A stretch of DNA of 60,459 nt from Planctomycetaceae bacterium (GTDB lineage Bacteria; Planctomycetota; Planctomycetia; Pirellulales; UBA1268), in contig CACORA010000011.1 in NCBI GenBank assembly GCA_902629495.1, forward strand, positions 1 to 60,459. The letters are read 5' to 3'. This document shows, in pieces, positions 1-7,492 of the stretch (positions are counted from its first letter, which is position 1; every line of letters starts with the position of its first letter). Made by a program: the position numbers and the translations under genes. The notes below the pieces were generated by a model that saw only the letters and a list, made by a program, of their open reading frames with translations, was not told the origin of the DNA and did not search any database.

Positions 1-1
1 T

Positions 2-253
2 GCGCAGGCAGCGGTGGCAAAAGCAGTTGCGGATAGTGTCGCTGCAGGAGTCATTCCAAAAGATGAAACAGAAAACCTTGTAGTTGTTTGCGGAGTGTTT
101 ATTCATTGGCTTGCTGAAGATGACAAGAAAATTTATGAGTACAACTATCAGGCAACTATGGAAGCCATTGCAAATGCAATGACAGGAAAGCCAACAGCAG
201 ATGAAATGATTGCTGAAAAGGAAAAGGCTACTCACCCTTTTCGTGGTTTCTAA
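2..253 (+). CDS. fae: Formaldehyde-activating enzyme (Fae), 3' part
   Basis: Fae condenses formaldehyde with tetrahydromethanopterin to methylene-H4MPT, the entry step of the H4MPT-linked C1 oxidation pathway in the cytoplasm. Only the last ~83 residues are in the window; the frame is open from base 2, so the gene is truncated by the window edge and the GTG at 14 is not its start. The C-terminal pattern matches Fae: AQAAVAKAV, then a CGVFIHW segment, DDKKIYEYNY, and the HPFRGF end. Full-length Fae is about 170 residues. It is followed by a strong intrinsic terminator and then, on the same strand, by the dehydrogenase that uses its product. Confidence 0.93.
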   Translation, partial: AQAAVAKAVADSVAAGVIPKDETENLVVVCGVFIHWLAEDDKKIYEYNYQATMEAIANAMTGKPTADEMIAEKEKATHPFRGF

Positions 254-265
254 GTCAAGCAGGGC

Positions 266-301
266 AAACTCACAGATCTGTCTCATAGATCTGTGAGTTT
301 T
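266..301 (+). terminator. Intrinsic terminator after fae
   Basis: A perfect 14-bp inverted repeat (266-279 and 287-300) with a 7-base loop ends in TTTT. It begins 13 bases after the fae stop and lies before the next gene, so it could separate or attenuate transcription between fae and the dehydrogenase gene. Confidence 0.82.
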
Positions 302-371
302 ACGTGTGTTCGAATGATCTGTGGGTGTTCCGTCTCTTGCAGGTGAGCCTCGTATATTTTCTCAAAGGTCT

Positions 372-1253
372 ATGGCGAAAAAGATTCTCCTCCAACTTGA
401 TGTCGATCAGCAGCCATGCACGTTTGACGCCATTGTTGCTGTTGATGCAGGGGCGGATGTGTTATTAAGACATGCAGCCCTTACGCCAGATAGCGTCGTG
501 CCGCTCGTACATGGCGCGATGTTCACTCGTGGAGGAGCAGACCTCGCTGCGACAGCAATTTTTCTTGGTGGTTCAGATGTCATTGCTGTTGAGGGTATTG
601 CAGAACGAATCGCCTCTACTTTTTTTGGTTCAATGCGAGTGAGTGTGATGGCCGATCCTGCTGGTGCGAATACGACAGCAGCAGCAGCACTCGTGGCAGG
701 CGCCCGCCATCTGCCGCTGAATGATGTTGCTTCTGCTCGGGAGATTCGAGCAGTTGTCCTTGGTGGAACTGGGCCGGTTGGTCAACGAGTTGTTCGTCTG
801 TTAGCAGGCAAGGGAGTTCACGTGACGGTTGTTTCTCGATCACAAGGGCGAGCAGCAGCTTGCTGTGCGGGAATCAAAGCACGGCAGCCTGAGGCAGTGG
901 TAACGCCAGCTGCAAGTGAAGGGATTGAGTCGCTTTTAGGTTCAGCACATCTGATCGTAGCCGCTGGTGGCCCGGGCGTCGAACTCCTTTCATCTGAGCA
1001 GCTTTGTCTGGCAAGCCATTGTCGTGTGTGCATCGATCTTAATGCCGTGCCACCAGCAGGAGTTGCTGGAGTCAAGCCCACTGATAAGGCAAGAGATGTC
1101 AATGGTATGATTGTCTATGGAGCAATTGGCATTGGTGACACAAAAATGAAGATTCATCGCGAAGGAATTTCAAAGCTTTTTAGCAGTAACGATCGATGGC
1201 TTGATGCTGAGGAACTCCTCGCGATCGGGTATCAGCTTGATGCCAATGGGTGA
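372..1253 (+). CDS. mtdC: NAD(P)-dependent methylene-tetrahydromethanopterin dehydrogenase (MtdB/MtdC type)
   Basis: Oxidises methylene-H4MPT to methenyl-H4MPT with NAD(P)+, the step after Fae and before Mch. From ATG 372 the protein is about 293 residues, the usual family size. Visible features are an N-terminal LLQLDVD strand, a GAMFTRGG motif at about 48-55 and a Rossmann dinucleotide loop GGTGPVGQ at about 131-138. An in-frame GTG at 321 would add 17 residues absent from the family; ATG 372 has an AAAGG element just upstream and starts with the conserved MxKKILxQLD pattern, so 372 is preferred. I choose mtdC because that class was described from a planctomycete, but MtdB and MtdC cannot be separated by eye and the coenzyme is unknown. 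Confidence 0.88.
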   Translation: MAKKILLQLDVDQQPCTFDAIVAVDAGADVLLRHAALTPDSVVPLVHGAMFTRGGADLAATAIFLGGSDVIAVEGIAERIASTFFGSMRVSVMADPAGANTTAAAALVAGARHLPLNDVASAREIRAVVLGGTGPVGQRVVRLLAGKGVHVTVVSRSQGRAAACCAGIKARQPEAVVTPAASEGIESLLGSAHLIVAAGGPGVELLSSEQLCLASHCRVCIDLNAVPPAGVAGVKPTDKARDVNGMIVYGAIGIGDTKMKIHREGISKLFSSNDRWLDAEELLAIGYQLDANG

Positions 1254-1388
1254 CTTTTCATCCAAGACGTCCTGAAGTCCTGTTTACTGAATCGTAGTGC
1301 TCTCAACGCGTGGAGAATCGCTGCTGGTCAGTTCCAAGGAGCCCGCACGGTCGTATCACACGCTTTTCTTGAGGTAAGAGAGTGGGAT

Positions 1389-2207
1389 TCACTTGAGAAA
1401 CGTCTTCGGTGCTGATGTTGTCAAACGAGATAGTATGAATCTCATAAGCCAAGGTGTATGTCGGGCAGCAAGCACAAACGCTTTGGCTTGCCATCCCGGA
1501 ATAACCTCGTGGCGACGATGTTCCAGAGCCTTCAGTATTATCTGGCATGTAGCTTCTGAAGAAAGCGGCTTTCCTTTCGACCAGGCAGGACGTTCGCCCA
1601 TCTCAAGTGCATCCCAAAACTCTGTCTCGGTTGGTCCAAGAGTGGCTAGAAGAACATCGATGCCCTGTTCTTTTAGTTCATGACGTAAGCTTCCGGCTAA
1701 TGAGATAATGCCAGCTTTTGCTGCACAATACGCAGAGTGGAGCGGAAGCGGACAATACCCGAGAATTGAACCAATGAGTACGATAGCCGGGTCATTTCCA
1801 TTTTTGAGGTGGGGAAGAGAAGCGTGTACGAGTTCTGCGCAGGACAAAAGGTCGAGATTCACAATCGAGCGAAATGTATTTGCTGGCATGGTCTCAAGAG
1901 AACCGATAGCACCACAGCCTGCCGCCGTAATAACAAGATCGAGTCCTCCGAGTTGATCTATCGCATATGGAATAAGTTTGTCTCGAAAGTCAGGGTTGGT
2001 AATATCACCAGCCTTGTAAAAATAACAAGCACTCTGATTGTTCAAATGACCTGGTAGTCGTAGTGTTGAAAGTCGCTCCTCACGCCTTGCGGTTGTCACG
2101 ACACGTGCACCTTGTGCAAGGAGTTGGAGTGTCAGCGAGCGTCCTATTCCGGAAGAACCTCCGGTCACAAGGACACGTTTATTCGTGAGACGACGTTGTT
2201 GCTTCAT
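1389..2207 (-). CDS. Short-chain dehydrogenase/reductase
   Basis: A classical SDR of 272 residues. It has the TGGSSGIG cofactor loop (15-22), a TAAG motif (94-97, replacing the usual NAAG) and a Ser-Tyr-Lys triad at about S147, Y160 and K164 (YCAAK). The substrate cannot be read from the sequence. The C-terminal ~30 residues (LMRFILSRL) are hydrophobic-basic and might bind membranes. Its ATG overlaps the hflX stop by four bases (ATGA), making it the last gene of the FHA-rsgA-hflX-SDR operon. It converges on the dehydrogenase gene, with a 135-base gap in which I see no clear terminator. Confidence 0.87.
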   Translation of the reverse strand: MKQQRRLTNKRVLVTGGSSGIGRSLTLQLLAQGARVVTTARREERLSTLRLPGHLNNQSACYFYKAGDITNPDFRDKLIPYAIDQLGGLDLVITAAGCGAIGSLETMPANTFRSIVNLDLLSCAELVHASLPHLKNGNDPAIVLIGSILGYCPLPLHSAYCAAKAGIISLAGSLRHELKEQGIDVLLATLGPTETEFWDALEMGERPAWSKGKPLSSEATCQIILKALEHRRHEVIPGWQAKAFVLAARHTPWLMRFILSRLTTSAPKTFLK

Positions 2208-3538
2208 GGCAGTTGCTGGGGTCGAGAGATGCCATGAGTAGAAAGAGTTTTGTTCATAGGAGCGTGTTGTGTTACGACTGCTTCTTGAGTGTTGATTCGT
2301 CCAAGGACAGCTTTTGGTAGACGGCAGTGTACGACAACTTTTTCTTCGGTGAATTGACGTGAAAGAACTTCACCATGAGCTGCCAGCCACGCAAGAAGAC
2401 GTCCATTACTGGAATCAGTTTCTACGTCGACATCATTGAATTGACGGCTGAGGCAATCACTCACGGTTCGAGCGAGTGAAGTGAGCCCATGGCCAGTATG
2501 AGCAGATACACTAATTGCATGAGGGTACCGTTCCTGTAGTTTGTGACGAGTAATTGGGTCAGCAAGGGCATCCATTTTGTTGAGTACAAGGAGCGTATCT
2601 TTTTCGTCGACATGGAGTTCCTCTAAGACAGAGCGGACTGCATTGACCTGAGTATCGACAAGTGGGCTTGAGGCGTCAGCGATGTGGAGTAACAGATCAG
2701 CCTGACGTGTCTCTTCAAGTGTTGCCTTAAAACTTGCAATAAGATGATGGGGAAGCTCTCGTATGAAACCCACAGTATCACTGATAAGAACAGGCCCCCA
2801 TCCAGGGAGTCGCCACCTCCTTGTGCGCGTATCGAGTGTTGCAAAAAGTTTATCTTCAGCCAGTACTCCTGCATGCGTGAGCGCGTTGAGGAGTGTACTT
2901 TTTCCAGCATTCGTATAGCCCACAAGAGAAATCGTCAGTCGTTCATGCCGTGCTGCAACTTGCCGTTCACGCCGAGAGTGGATGGTCATAAGTTCTTGTT
3001 TCAGGTCATGAATTCGTCTTTCAACAAGTCGGCGGTCGACCTCCAGTTGTTTCTCACCAGGTCCACGCATCCCGATGCCCATTTTGAGCCGTGACAAATG
3101 TGTCCACATCCGCTTCAGTCGAGGCAAGGAGTATTCTAATTGTGCCAGTTCGACTGCGAGGCGAGACTCATACGTGCGAGCTCGGGCAGCGAAGATGTCT
3201 AAGATTACTTCTGAACGATCCAGCACCTTAACCTGAAGTGCTTGCTCAAGGTTTCGAGTTTGAGCAGGTGACAGATCGTTATCAAAGATAACGACGTCAG
3301 CATCGTGATGCTGAATCAGCCCTGATAATTCATGAACCTTGCCTTTACCGAGGTAGGTTGTTTGATCCGGAGAAGCTCGACGTTGCACAAGTCCCGCTTC
3401 CACAACAGCACCGGCGGTTTCTGCAAGACCAGTAAGCTCACCCAGAGCATCATGAGGACTTTTTTTACTGTCCAACAAAACACCCACAAGGATTGCTTTT
3501 TCATTCTGGACGCTGGCACTGCGGTTTCGTTCTGTCAC
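2204..3538 (-). CDS. hflX: Ribosome-associated GTPase HflX
   Basis: HflX binds the 50S subunit and splits stalled or stressed ribosomes using GTP. The 444-residue protein has the N-terminal HflX domain (about 15-195), including the LSRLKMGIGMRGPGEKQLE signature near 148-166. The G domain follows: G1 GYTNAGKST (207-215), G3 DTVGF (about 254) and G4 NKMD (about 321). A C-terminal extension of ~100 residues follows the G domain. It overlaps rsgA upstream and the SDR gene downstream by ATGA, so translation is probably coupled. The family assignment is secure. Confidence 0.95.
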   Translation of the reverse strand: MTERNRSASVQNEKAILVGVLLDSKKSPHDALGELTGLAETAGAVVEAGLVQRRASPDQTTYLGKGKVHELSGLIQHHDADVVIFDNDLSPAQTRNLEQALQVKVLDRSEVILDIFAARARTYESRLAVELAQLEYSLPRLKRMWTHLSRLKMGIGMRGPGEKQLEVDRRLVERRIHDLKQELMTIHSRRERQVAARHERLTISLVGYTNAGKSTLLNALTHAGVLAEDKLFATLDTRTRRWRLPGWGPVLISDTVGFIRELPHHLIASFKATLEETRQADLLLHIADASSPLVDTQVNAVRSVLEELHVDEKDTLLVLNKMDALADPITRHKLQERYPHAISVSAHTGHGLTSLARTVSDCLSRQFNDVDVETDSSNGRLLAWLAAHGEVLSRQFTEEKVVVHCRLPKAVLGRINTQEAVVTQHAPMNKTLSTHGISRPQQLP

Positions 3539-4743
3539 GTGCGATCGCCCTCATCTTCCCCACTATGAATGCCAGCATTGACGCCTTCTCTCATACGGCA
3601 GCAACTTTGCCAGCGGCGTGTGTCAAGCAACCCATCCGCGACTGCATCTTTGACTGCACAGTCGGTTTCGTGGCTGTGCGTACAATCGGGGAATCGACAG
3701 TGGTTTGCGAAAGGACGGAGGTCACGAAAGGCTGCCGGAACCTCCGCTTGAATGATGTCCCAGAGCTGAAACTGCCGAACACCCGGTGTATCAACAAACA
3801 TCCCGTCGAATGCGTGGGGAATAAGGCGAGCTGTTGTCGTTGTGTGCCGTCCTTTTTCGTTGTCTCGACTGACCTCTGCAACGCGGAGTTGCAGCGTGGA
3901 GTCGAGGGTGTTGATGAGAGATGATTTTCCAACACCACTTTGACCGACAACAGCTGTTACAGCACCAGGAAGCTCACTCCGAAGTCTATCGATACCGAGT
4001 CCGGTTTGTGCTGAGCAAAGAACAACCGGATAACCCATTCTGGCGTATACACCAGCAAAAGGGATCAGTTCAGAGCGGTCAACAAGATCACTTTTATTGA
4101 TACACACAATTGGTTGAATGCCACTGGATTCTGCTGCAATCAACAAACGGTCAATAAGAGCTGGCTTGATACCTGGTAACGCAGCACTTGTGATGATGAA
4201 GACCTTATCAACATTGGCAACAATAACATGTCGCTTGCCACGGCTTGAACGACAGATAGCGGTTTGGCGTGGCTGAATCGAATGAATCACCGCCTCGTCG
4301 CCACTTCCAACAACGTGAACACGATCTCCCGTAACGACCGGATGTCTTTCATCCGTCGACAATGTTCTTAGTAGTCGACGCGTGGTGCATCTCACAATGG
4401 TTCCATCAGACCGAAGAACAGAACTCTCTAAACCATGGACGTGAAGCACCTGCCCTTGCCACTCGCCCCCTGCCAATACTGGATGAGAGTTGTCAGGTGC
4501 ATCGACAACAATGGTGCGACGTCGACTCAGTTCACCTTTTCCGGAAATTCGCTCACTTGATGGAAGGTCGGCCCCTTCGTCAGAGGAATCAAGAGAACGA
4601 GTAATATTTCGTTGGCGCCTTCGACTGGATCGATTTTTTCGGAAGTCAACACGACGTTTTTCACGACGACCATGACCATCAGCTTTGCGGAGAGGGCTTC
4701 TTCTTGGAAAAAACGACATAAGTCTGAATCCACGAGCCTTCAA
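3535..4743 (-). CDS. rsgA: Ribosome small-subunit-dependent GTPase A (RsgA/YjeQ)
   Basis: A late 30S assembly GTPase. The 402-residue protein shows the circular permutation typical of the family: G4 NKSD (216-219) precedes G1 GQSGVGKSS (267-275) and G3 DTPG (318-321). The N-terminal OB-fold covers about 95-165. A zinc-binding knuckle of the CRFPDCxHxxExxC type follows near 350-365. The first ~90 residues are unusually long, basic and Arg-rich, and precede the normal family start; a second Met at residue 9 is possible. Twelve bases separate it from the FHA gene upstream, and its stop overlaps the hflX start by four bases. Confidence 0.95.
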   Translation of the reverse strand: MKARGFRLMSFFPRRSPLRKADGHGRREKRRVDFRKNRSSRRRQRNITRSLDSSDEGADLPSSERISGKGELSRRRTIVVDAPDNSHPVLAGGEWQGQVLHVHGLESSVLRSDGTIVRCTTRRLLRTLSTDERHPVVTGDRVHVVGSGDEAVIHSIQPRQTAICRSSRGKRHVIVANVDKVFIITSAALPGIKPALIDRLLIAAESSGIQPIVCINKSDLVDRSELIPFAGVYARMGYPVVLCSAQTGLGIDRLRSELPGAVTAVVGQSGVGKSSLINTLDSTLQLRVAEVSRDNEKGRHTTTTARLIPHAFDGMFVDTPGVRQFQLWDIIQAEVPAAFRDLRPFANHCRFPDCTHSHETDCAVKDAVADGLLDTRRWQSCCRMREGVNAGIHSGEDEGDRT

Positions 4744-4755
4744 GAATAAATGTGC

Positions 4756-5166
4756 TCAGCGGCCATGGCGGTGTCTCCCTCTTCTCGATTTTGATTCGAG
4801 TCCAGCACTTTCCAAGAGTGATTTTCCAAAAATATCTTTTCGATCTGAGATTTCCATAGCTGTTTGAACAGCCCCAAGGCTAGCTGGCTCATAACGGATT
4901 TGAAAGACATGCCGTGCAATTGACAACTTGTCGTCAGGAATGAGTCGTTGTTTTTTTACTCGTTCACCATTTACTTTTGTGCCATTCCGGCTGTTGAGGT
5001 CATTGACATACCAGTACCCTTCGACAAGTTCTAATTCACAATGGTTGCCAGAGACATTTGGGAAACGGAGGACAATGTCAGAACTTTCCCGTCGTCCTAC
5101 AAGAAGGATGACTTTGAGAAGGGGGATTGGATCCCCGCCACCGACAGGGTGAAGTTCACCGTACAT
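4756..5166 (-). CDS. FHA-domain protein
   Basis: A 136-residue protein made almost entirely of one forkhead-associated domain, a phosphothreonine-peptide binding fold. The conserved residues are present: GRR (about 25-27), the Ser-Gly-Asn-His stretch (VSGNH) and NSRNGTKVNG (about 57-66). No other domain or membrane segment is seen. It is the first gene of the operon FHA-rsgA-hflX-SDR, with a TATAAT -10 box at 5199-5204 upstream. Its position suggests, but does not prove, a link between Ser/Thr phosphorylation and ribosome GTPases. Confidence 0.9.
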   Translation of the reverse strand: MYGELHPVGGGDPIPLLKVILLVGRRESSDIVLRFPNVSGNHCELELVEGYWYVNDLNSRNGTKVNGERVKKQRLIPDDKLSIARHVFQIRYEPASLGAVQTAMEISDRKDIFGKSLLESAGLESKSRRGRHRHGR

Positions 5167-5198
5167 AAGAATGAGTTCACATAGGGGGACAATACAAT

Positions 5199-5204
5199 AT
5201 TATA
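5199..5204 (-). promoter_or_regulatory. -10 box for the FHA-rsgA-hflX-SDR operon
   Basis: Read on the minus strand this is a perfect TATAAT about 33 bases before the FHA start codon. No good -35 hexamer is seen at 16-18 bases, so the assignment rests on the -10 match and its position. Confidence 0.4.
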
Positions 5205-5249
5205 CAGAAACTCCATTCAATCTACGTATCGATCTGAAAACTCCTTTTT

Positions 5250-5281
5250 TTGACCAAAAGTTCATTATTTCAGTGTACACT
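5250..5281 (+). promoter_or_regulatory. Candidate rnpB promoter
   Basis: TTGACC (5250-5255) resembles a -35 box. TGTACA (5274-5279, spacer 18) or TACACT (5276-5281, spacer 20) could be the -10. The -10 candidates sit inside the 12-base palindrome CAGTGTACACTG (5271-5282). Either start would give a short 5' leader before the RNase P RNA. Confidence 0.3.
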
Positions 5282-5310
5282 GATGGTGTGAGTTGTCGCG
5301 ATACGTAGTA

Positions 5311-5714
5311 CTGGAGTGGATTGGACGATTGTCGGTAGATTGGTGTTCTCACCTGTCTGCGGGAGGAAAGTCCGGGCTCCATAGGACATGATGGTGGGTA
5401 ATACCCACCGGCCGAGAGGTCAGGGAAAGTGCAACAGAAAATAAACCGCCAGAAGGGTGACCGTCTGGTAAGGGTGAAACGGTGAGGTAAGAGCTCACCA
5501 GCAGGTCGGGAAACCGACTTGGCTTGGCAAACCCCATCAGGAGCAAAGCTAAGCAGAAAGGATGTCGTCACTTTGGCGGGACGTGGTGGTCCGTCGCGTT
5601 TGACTTTCGGGTAGGCTGCTTGAAGCGGCGAGCAATCGTCGCCCTAGATAAATAATCGTCACTGAACGGGGTTTCTCGTTCAGGTACAGAACCCGGCTTA
5701 CAGATCCGCTCCAG
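5311..5714 (+). ncRNA. rnpB: RNase P RNA (bacterial type A)
   Basis: The catalytic RNA of RNase P, which matures tRNA 5' ends. About 404 nt. Conserved landmarks appear in order: GAGGAAAGTCCGGGCTCC near 5362, AGGGTGAAACGG near 5472, GAGGTAAGAGCTCACC near 5483, AGATAAATAATCGTC near 5646, and ACAGAACCCGGCTTA near 5684, which pairs with the 5' CR-I region. The ends were set by helix P1: 5311-5321 pairs with 5704-5714 with one G-U pair. It lies on the plus strand between two minus-strand genes. An imperfect hairpin at 5724-5760 follows but lacks a U-run, so the terminator is not identified. Confidence 0.96.
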
Positions 5715-5840
5715 TGCTACGCCCGTGGTTTCGTGGCCATCCGTGGCCGTCGAAACCGTGCCGGACTCATGCCGGAACATGGCGTCACATCCATTGACGT
5801 AGGAAACATCTGTTTTCCATAAGGTGCGGGTTTTATGGCC

Positions 5841-6266
5841 CTAGTTTGAGTTTGAATTGGAAAGGTTTTCGCGTGCTTGTTCATCAATGAGTTTCATGAG
5901 TTTTGAGATACAGAGGGTATTGATGCTGACTCGCATCTGCTCTGCTTCGACTTTGAGTGTCTCATGAAGTGATTTTGGCATTCGCACAGTCACTACTCGC
6001 TGAGATTCGCGAGGCGCAGGTGACTCTCTCTGTTTTGTTCTGAGGTGATCAAGCATTTCGCGTATGCGGGCATATTCTGGTGAGCACTCAAAGCGGACCA
6101 GGTCGTCTGGGTTTATGAATGTCCGTCTCACGATGCCGTCCACGCCCAAAACCTCACGAAAAAAGACGACCCATTCAGGATCCATGCTGTACAGTCGCTC
6201 AGCCACCTCTAGAACCGTAGTAGAGGCCAGTTGCTTTCCCCCAGCTGGTAACGTCTTTGTTGCCAT
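5841..6266 (-). CDS. Ribbon-helix-helix domain protein
   Basis: A 141-residue protein. The C-terminal part (about 91-127) has a ribbon-helix-helix pattern: an alternating beta strand VVTVRMP, then helices beginning KSLHETLKVEAEQM and SINTLCISKLMKL, as in CopG/HicB/Arc-type DNA-binding dimers. The N-terminal ~70 residues are acidic and unassigned. It stands alone, with no toxin gene beside it, so I read it as a transcription regulator rather than an antitoxin. The 270 bases upstream contain three short GGGCA/TGCCC dyads that might be its operators (inference). Confidence 0.75.
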   Translation of the reverse strand: MATKTLPAGGKQLASTTVLEVAERLYSMDPEWVVFFREVLGVDGIVRRTFINPDDLVRFECSPEYARIREMLDHLRTKQRESPAPRESQRVVTVRMPKSLHETLKVEAEQMRVSINTLCISKLMKLIDEQARENLSNSNSN

Positions 6267-6277
6267 ATTTTGCTAGT

Positions 6278-6453
6278 TGCCCAAAGCGGGCATCTCCTTC
6301 TTCGCTGCAATAACGGGTTTTCTCATGGGGCAGAACATTTGCCCTTACGTCAAACACTATGGGGTCCGAGTCAAGCTGCAGCGTTAAGTGCTTTCATTGC
6401 AGTGACTTAGGACAGATTGATAGCACTCGACTTCTTTTTGGGCAGCAGTGCCC
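6278..6453. promoter_or_regulatory. Three GGGCA/TGCCC dyads upstream of the RHH gene
   Basis: The intergenic stretch 6267-6536 holds three dyads built from the same 5-mer pair: 6278-6292 (spacing 5), 6328-6344 (spacing 7) and 6440-6453 (spacing 4). The palindrome GCAGGCCTGC is at 6463-6472. They could be operators or RNA hairpins. No gene is seen in this stretch. Confidence 0.3.
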
Positions 6454-6536
6454 TCGATTCAGGCAGGCCTGCTGCTGCGCAAAAAGCAGGCAGTCGGCTG
6501 GTTTCTCATTCTGCCAGGTGTCCTGTTCAGAAAAGG

Positions 6537-7472
6537 CTATTTTTTAACCTGAAAAGTTTCTGCGACGGTTTTTTCGAGGTGCTGTGCAACCGTTTCAGTG
6601 ATTGCTGAACCTGTTACTTTTTCAAGTCCTTGCCACCCTGGCACTCCATTTACTTCAAGGACAACAACGCCTCCATCCGGTGTTGGGAGAAGGTCAACAC
6701 CCGCTATGTCAGTTCCTACGGCGTAAGCTGCCTTTCTTGCGTAGTCAATCCATTCTTGCGGTGCAGTAAAGGCCTCAGCTGTTCCTCCGCATGCGAGGTT
6801 CGTTCTCCATTCTCCTGGCGCTGCACGCCTTCGCATGGCAAAATGATGAGGTCCTGCCAGCATGATCCGGACATCCCACCCCTGGTGAGCAATATGTTCC
6901 TGAATAAAGAAGATGCCTCCTTGGGTTCTGTGTGCGACAGCATTACGAGTGAGTTCTTGGACATCATGAACAGATGTGAGCCTTATAAGACCTCGTCCTT
7001 GGGATCCAAATAATGGTTTTAAGACGCAGTCTCCATCAAATTGCTCCCAGGCATGTTGAATTGCATCAGTTCCCTGAACGACTCGTGTCATTGGCACGCA
7101 AAGCCCATGTTTTTTCAAATGACATAACGACAAATGTTTATCAATGGAGATTTCCAGGGACCGAGGGGTGTTGATCACAATTTTACCTTGGTCAGCAAAG
7201 CGACTGAGAAGATTCATGCGAAAAATGACTTCTTCGAGTCGGTGTGTAGGATGCATGCTTCCAGGCATGCTCCGAACGACAATAAGTTCAGCATCATTAA
7301 CGACTGAGGGTCCAAAGTCCTCTGACGAGGCATTGGGAAGTCCAATGTCGGTGGAAAGATGAAGCCATGGCACAACCGTGACGCAGTGCCCCCGTTTTCT
7401 CAAGGCATGTGTGAGGCTTGTCACATGCCATCCTGTTGTCTGGCCTACAATTACAATTTGATGATTGCTCAC
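6537..7472 (-). CDS. RimK-like ATP-grasp ligase linked to mch
   Basis: An ATP-grasp carboxylate-amine ligase of the RimK/CofF/MptN type, about 311 residues. Visible are an ATP-binding segment CVLKPLFGSQGRGLIRL and the distal metal-binding strand VVVLEVNGVPGW, plus a GVDLLPT motif before it. The longer open frame begins with TTG at 7496. I prefer GTG 7472 because GGAG lies 7 bases upstream of it inside the end of mch, so translation is probably coupled. RimK-like genes of this type are known neighbours of mch in H4MPT-using bacteria, and archaeal MptN ligates glutamate to H4MPT. An amino-acid ligation in the bacterial cofactor is a reasonable but unproven role. Confidence 0.82.
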   Translation of the reverse strand: MSNHQIVIVGQTTGWHVTSLTHALRKRGHCVTVVPWLHLSTDIGLPNASSEDFGPSVVNDAELIVVRSMPGSMHPTHRLEEVIFRMNLLSRFADQGKIVINTPRSLEISIDKHLSLCHLKKHGLCVPMTRVVQGTDAIQHAWEQFDGDCVLKPLFGSQGRGLIRLTSVHDVQELTRNAVAHRTQGGIFFIQEHIAHQGWDVRIMLAGPHHFAMRRRAAPGEWRTNLACGGTAEAFTAPQEWIDYARKAAYAVGTDIAGVDLLPTPDGGVVVLEVNGVPGWQGLEKVTGSAITETVAQHLEKTVAETFQVKK

Positions 7473-7492
7473 CAATCTTCTCCATGCGAATA

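Noticed and set aside
5200..5780. Minus-strand ORFs of 123 and 70 codons covering the RNase P RNA
   Set aside because: They read antisense through the conserved RNA core; the RNA landmarks and P1 pairing explain this sequence, and the peptides have no family features.
5841..6266. RHH gene as the antitoxin of a toxin-antitoxin pair
   Set aside because: No small toxin-like gene is adjacent on either side.
6267..6298. Mini-ORF (ATG...TAG, 6 codons) upstream of the RHH gene as a leader peptide
   Set aside because: The GGAG element abuts the ATG with no spacing, so it is unlikely to be translated.
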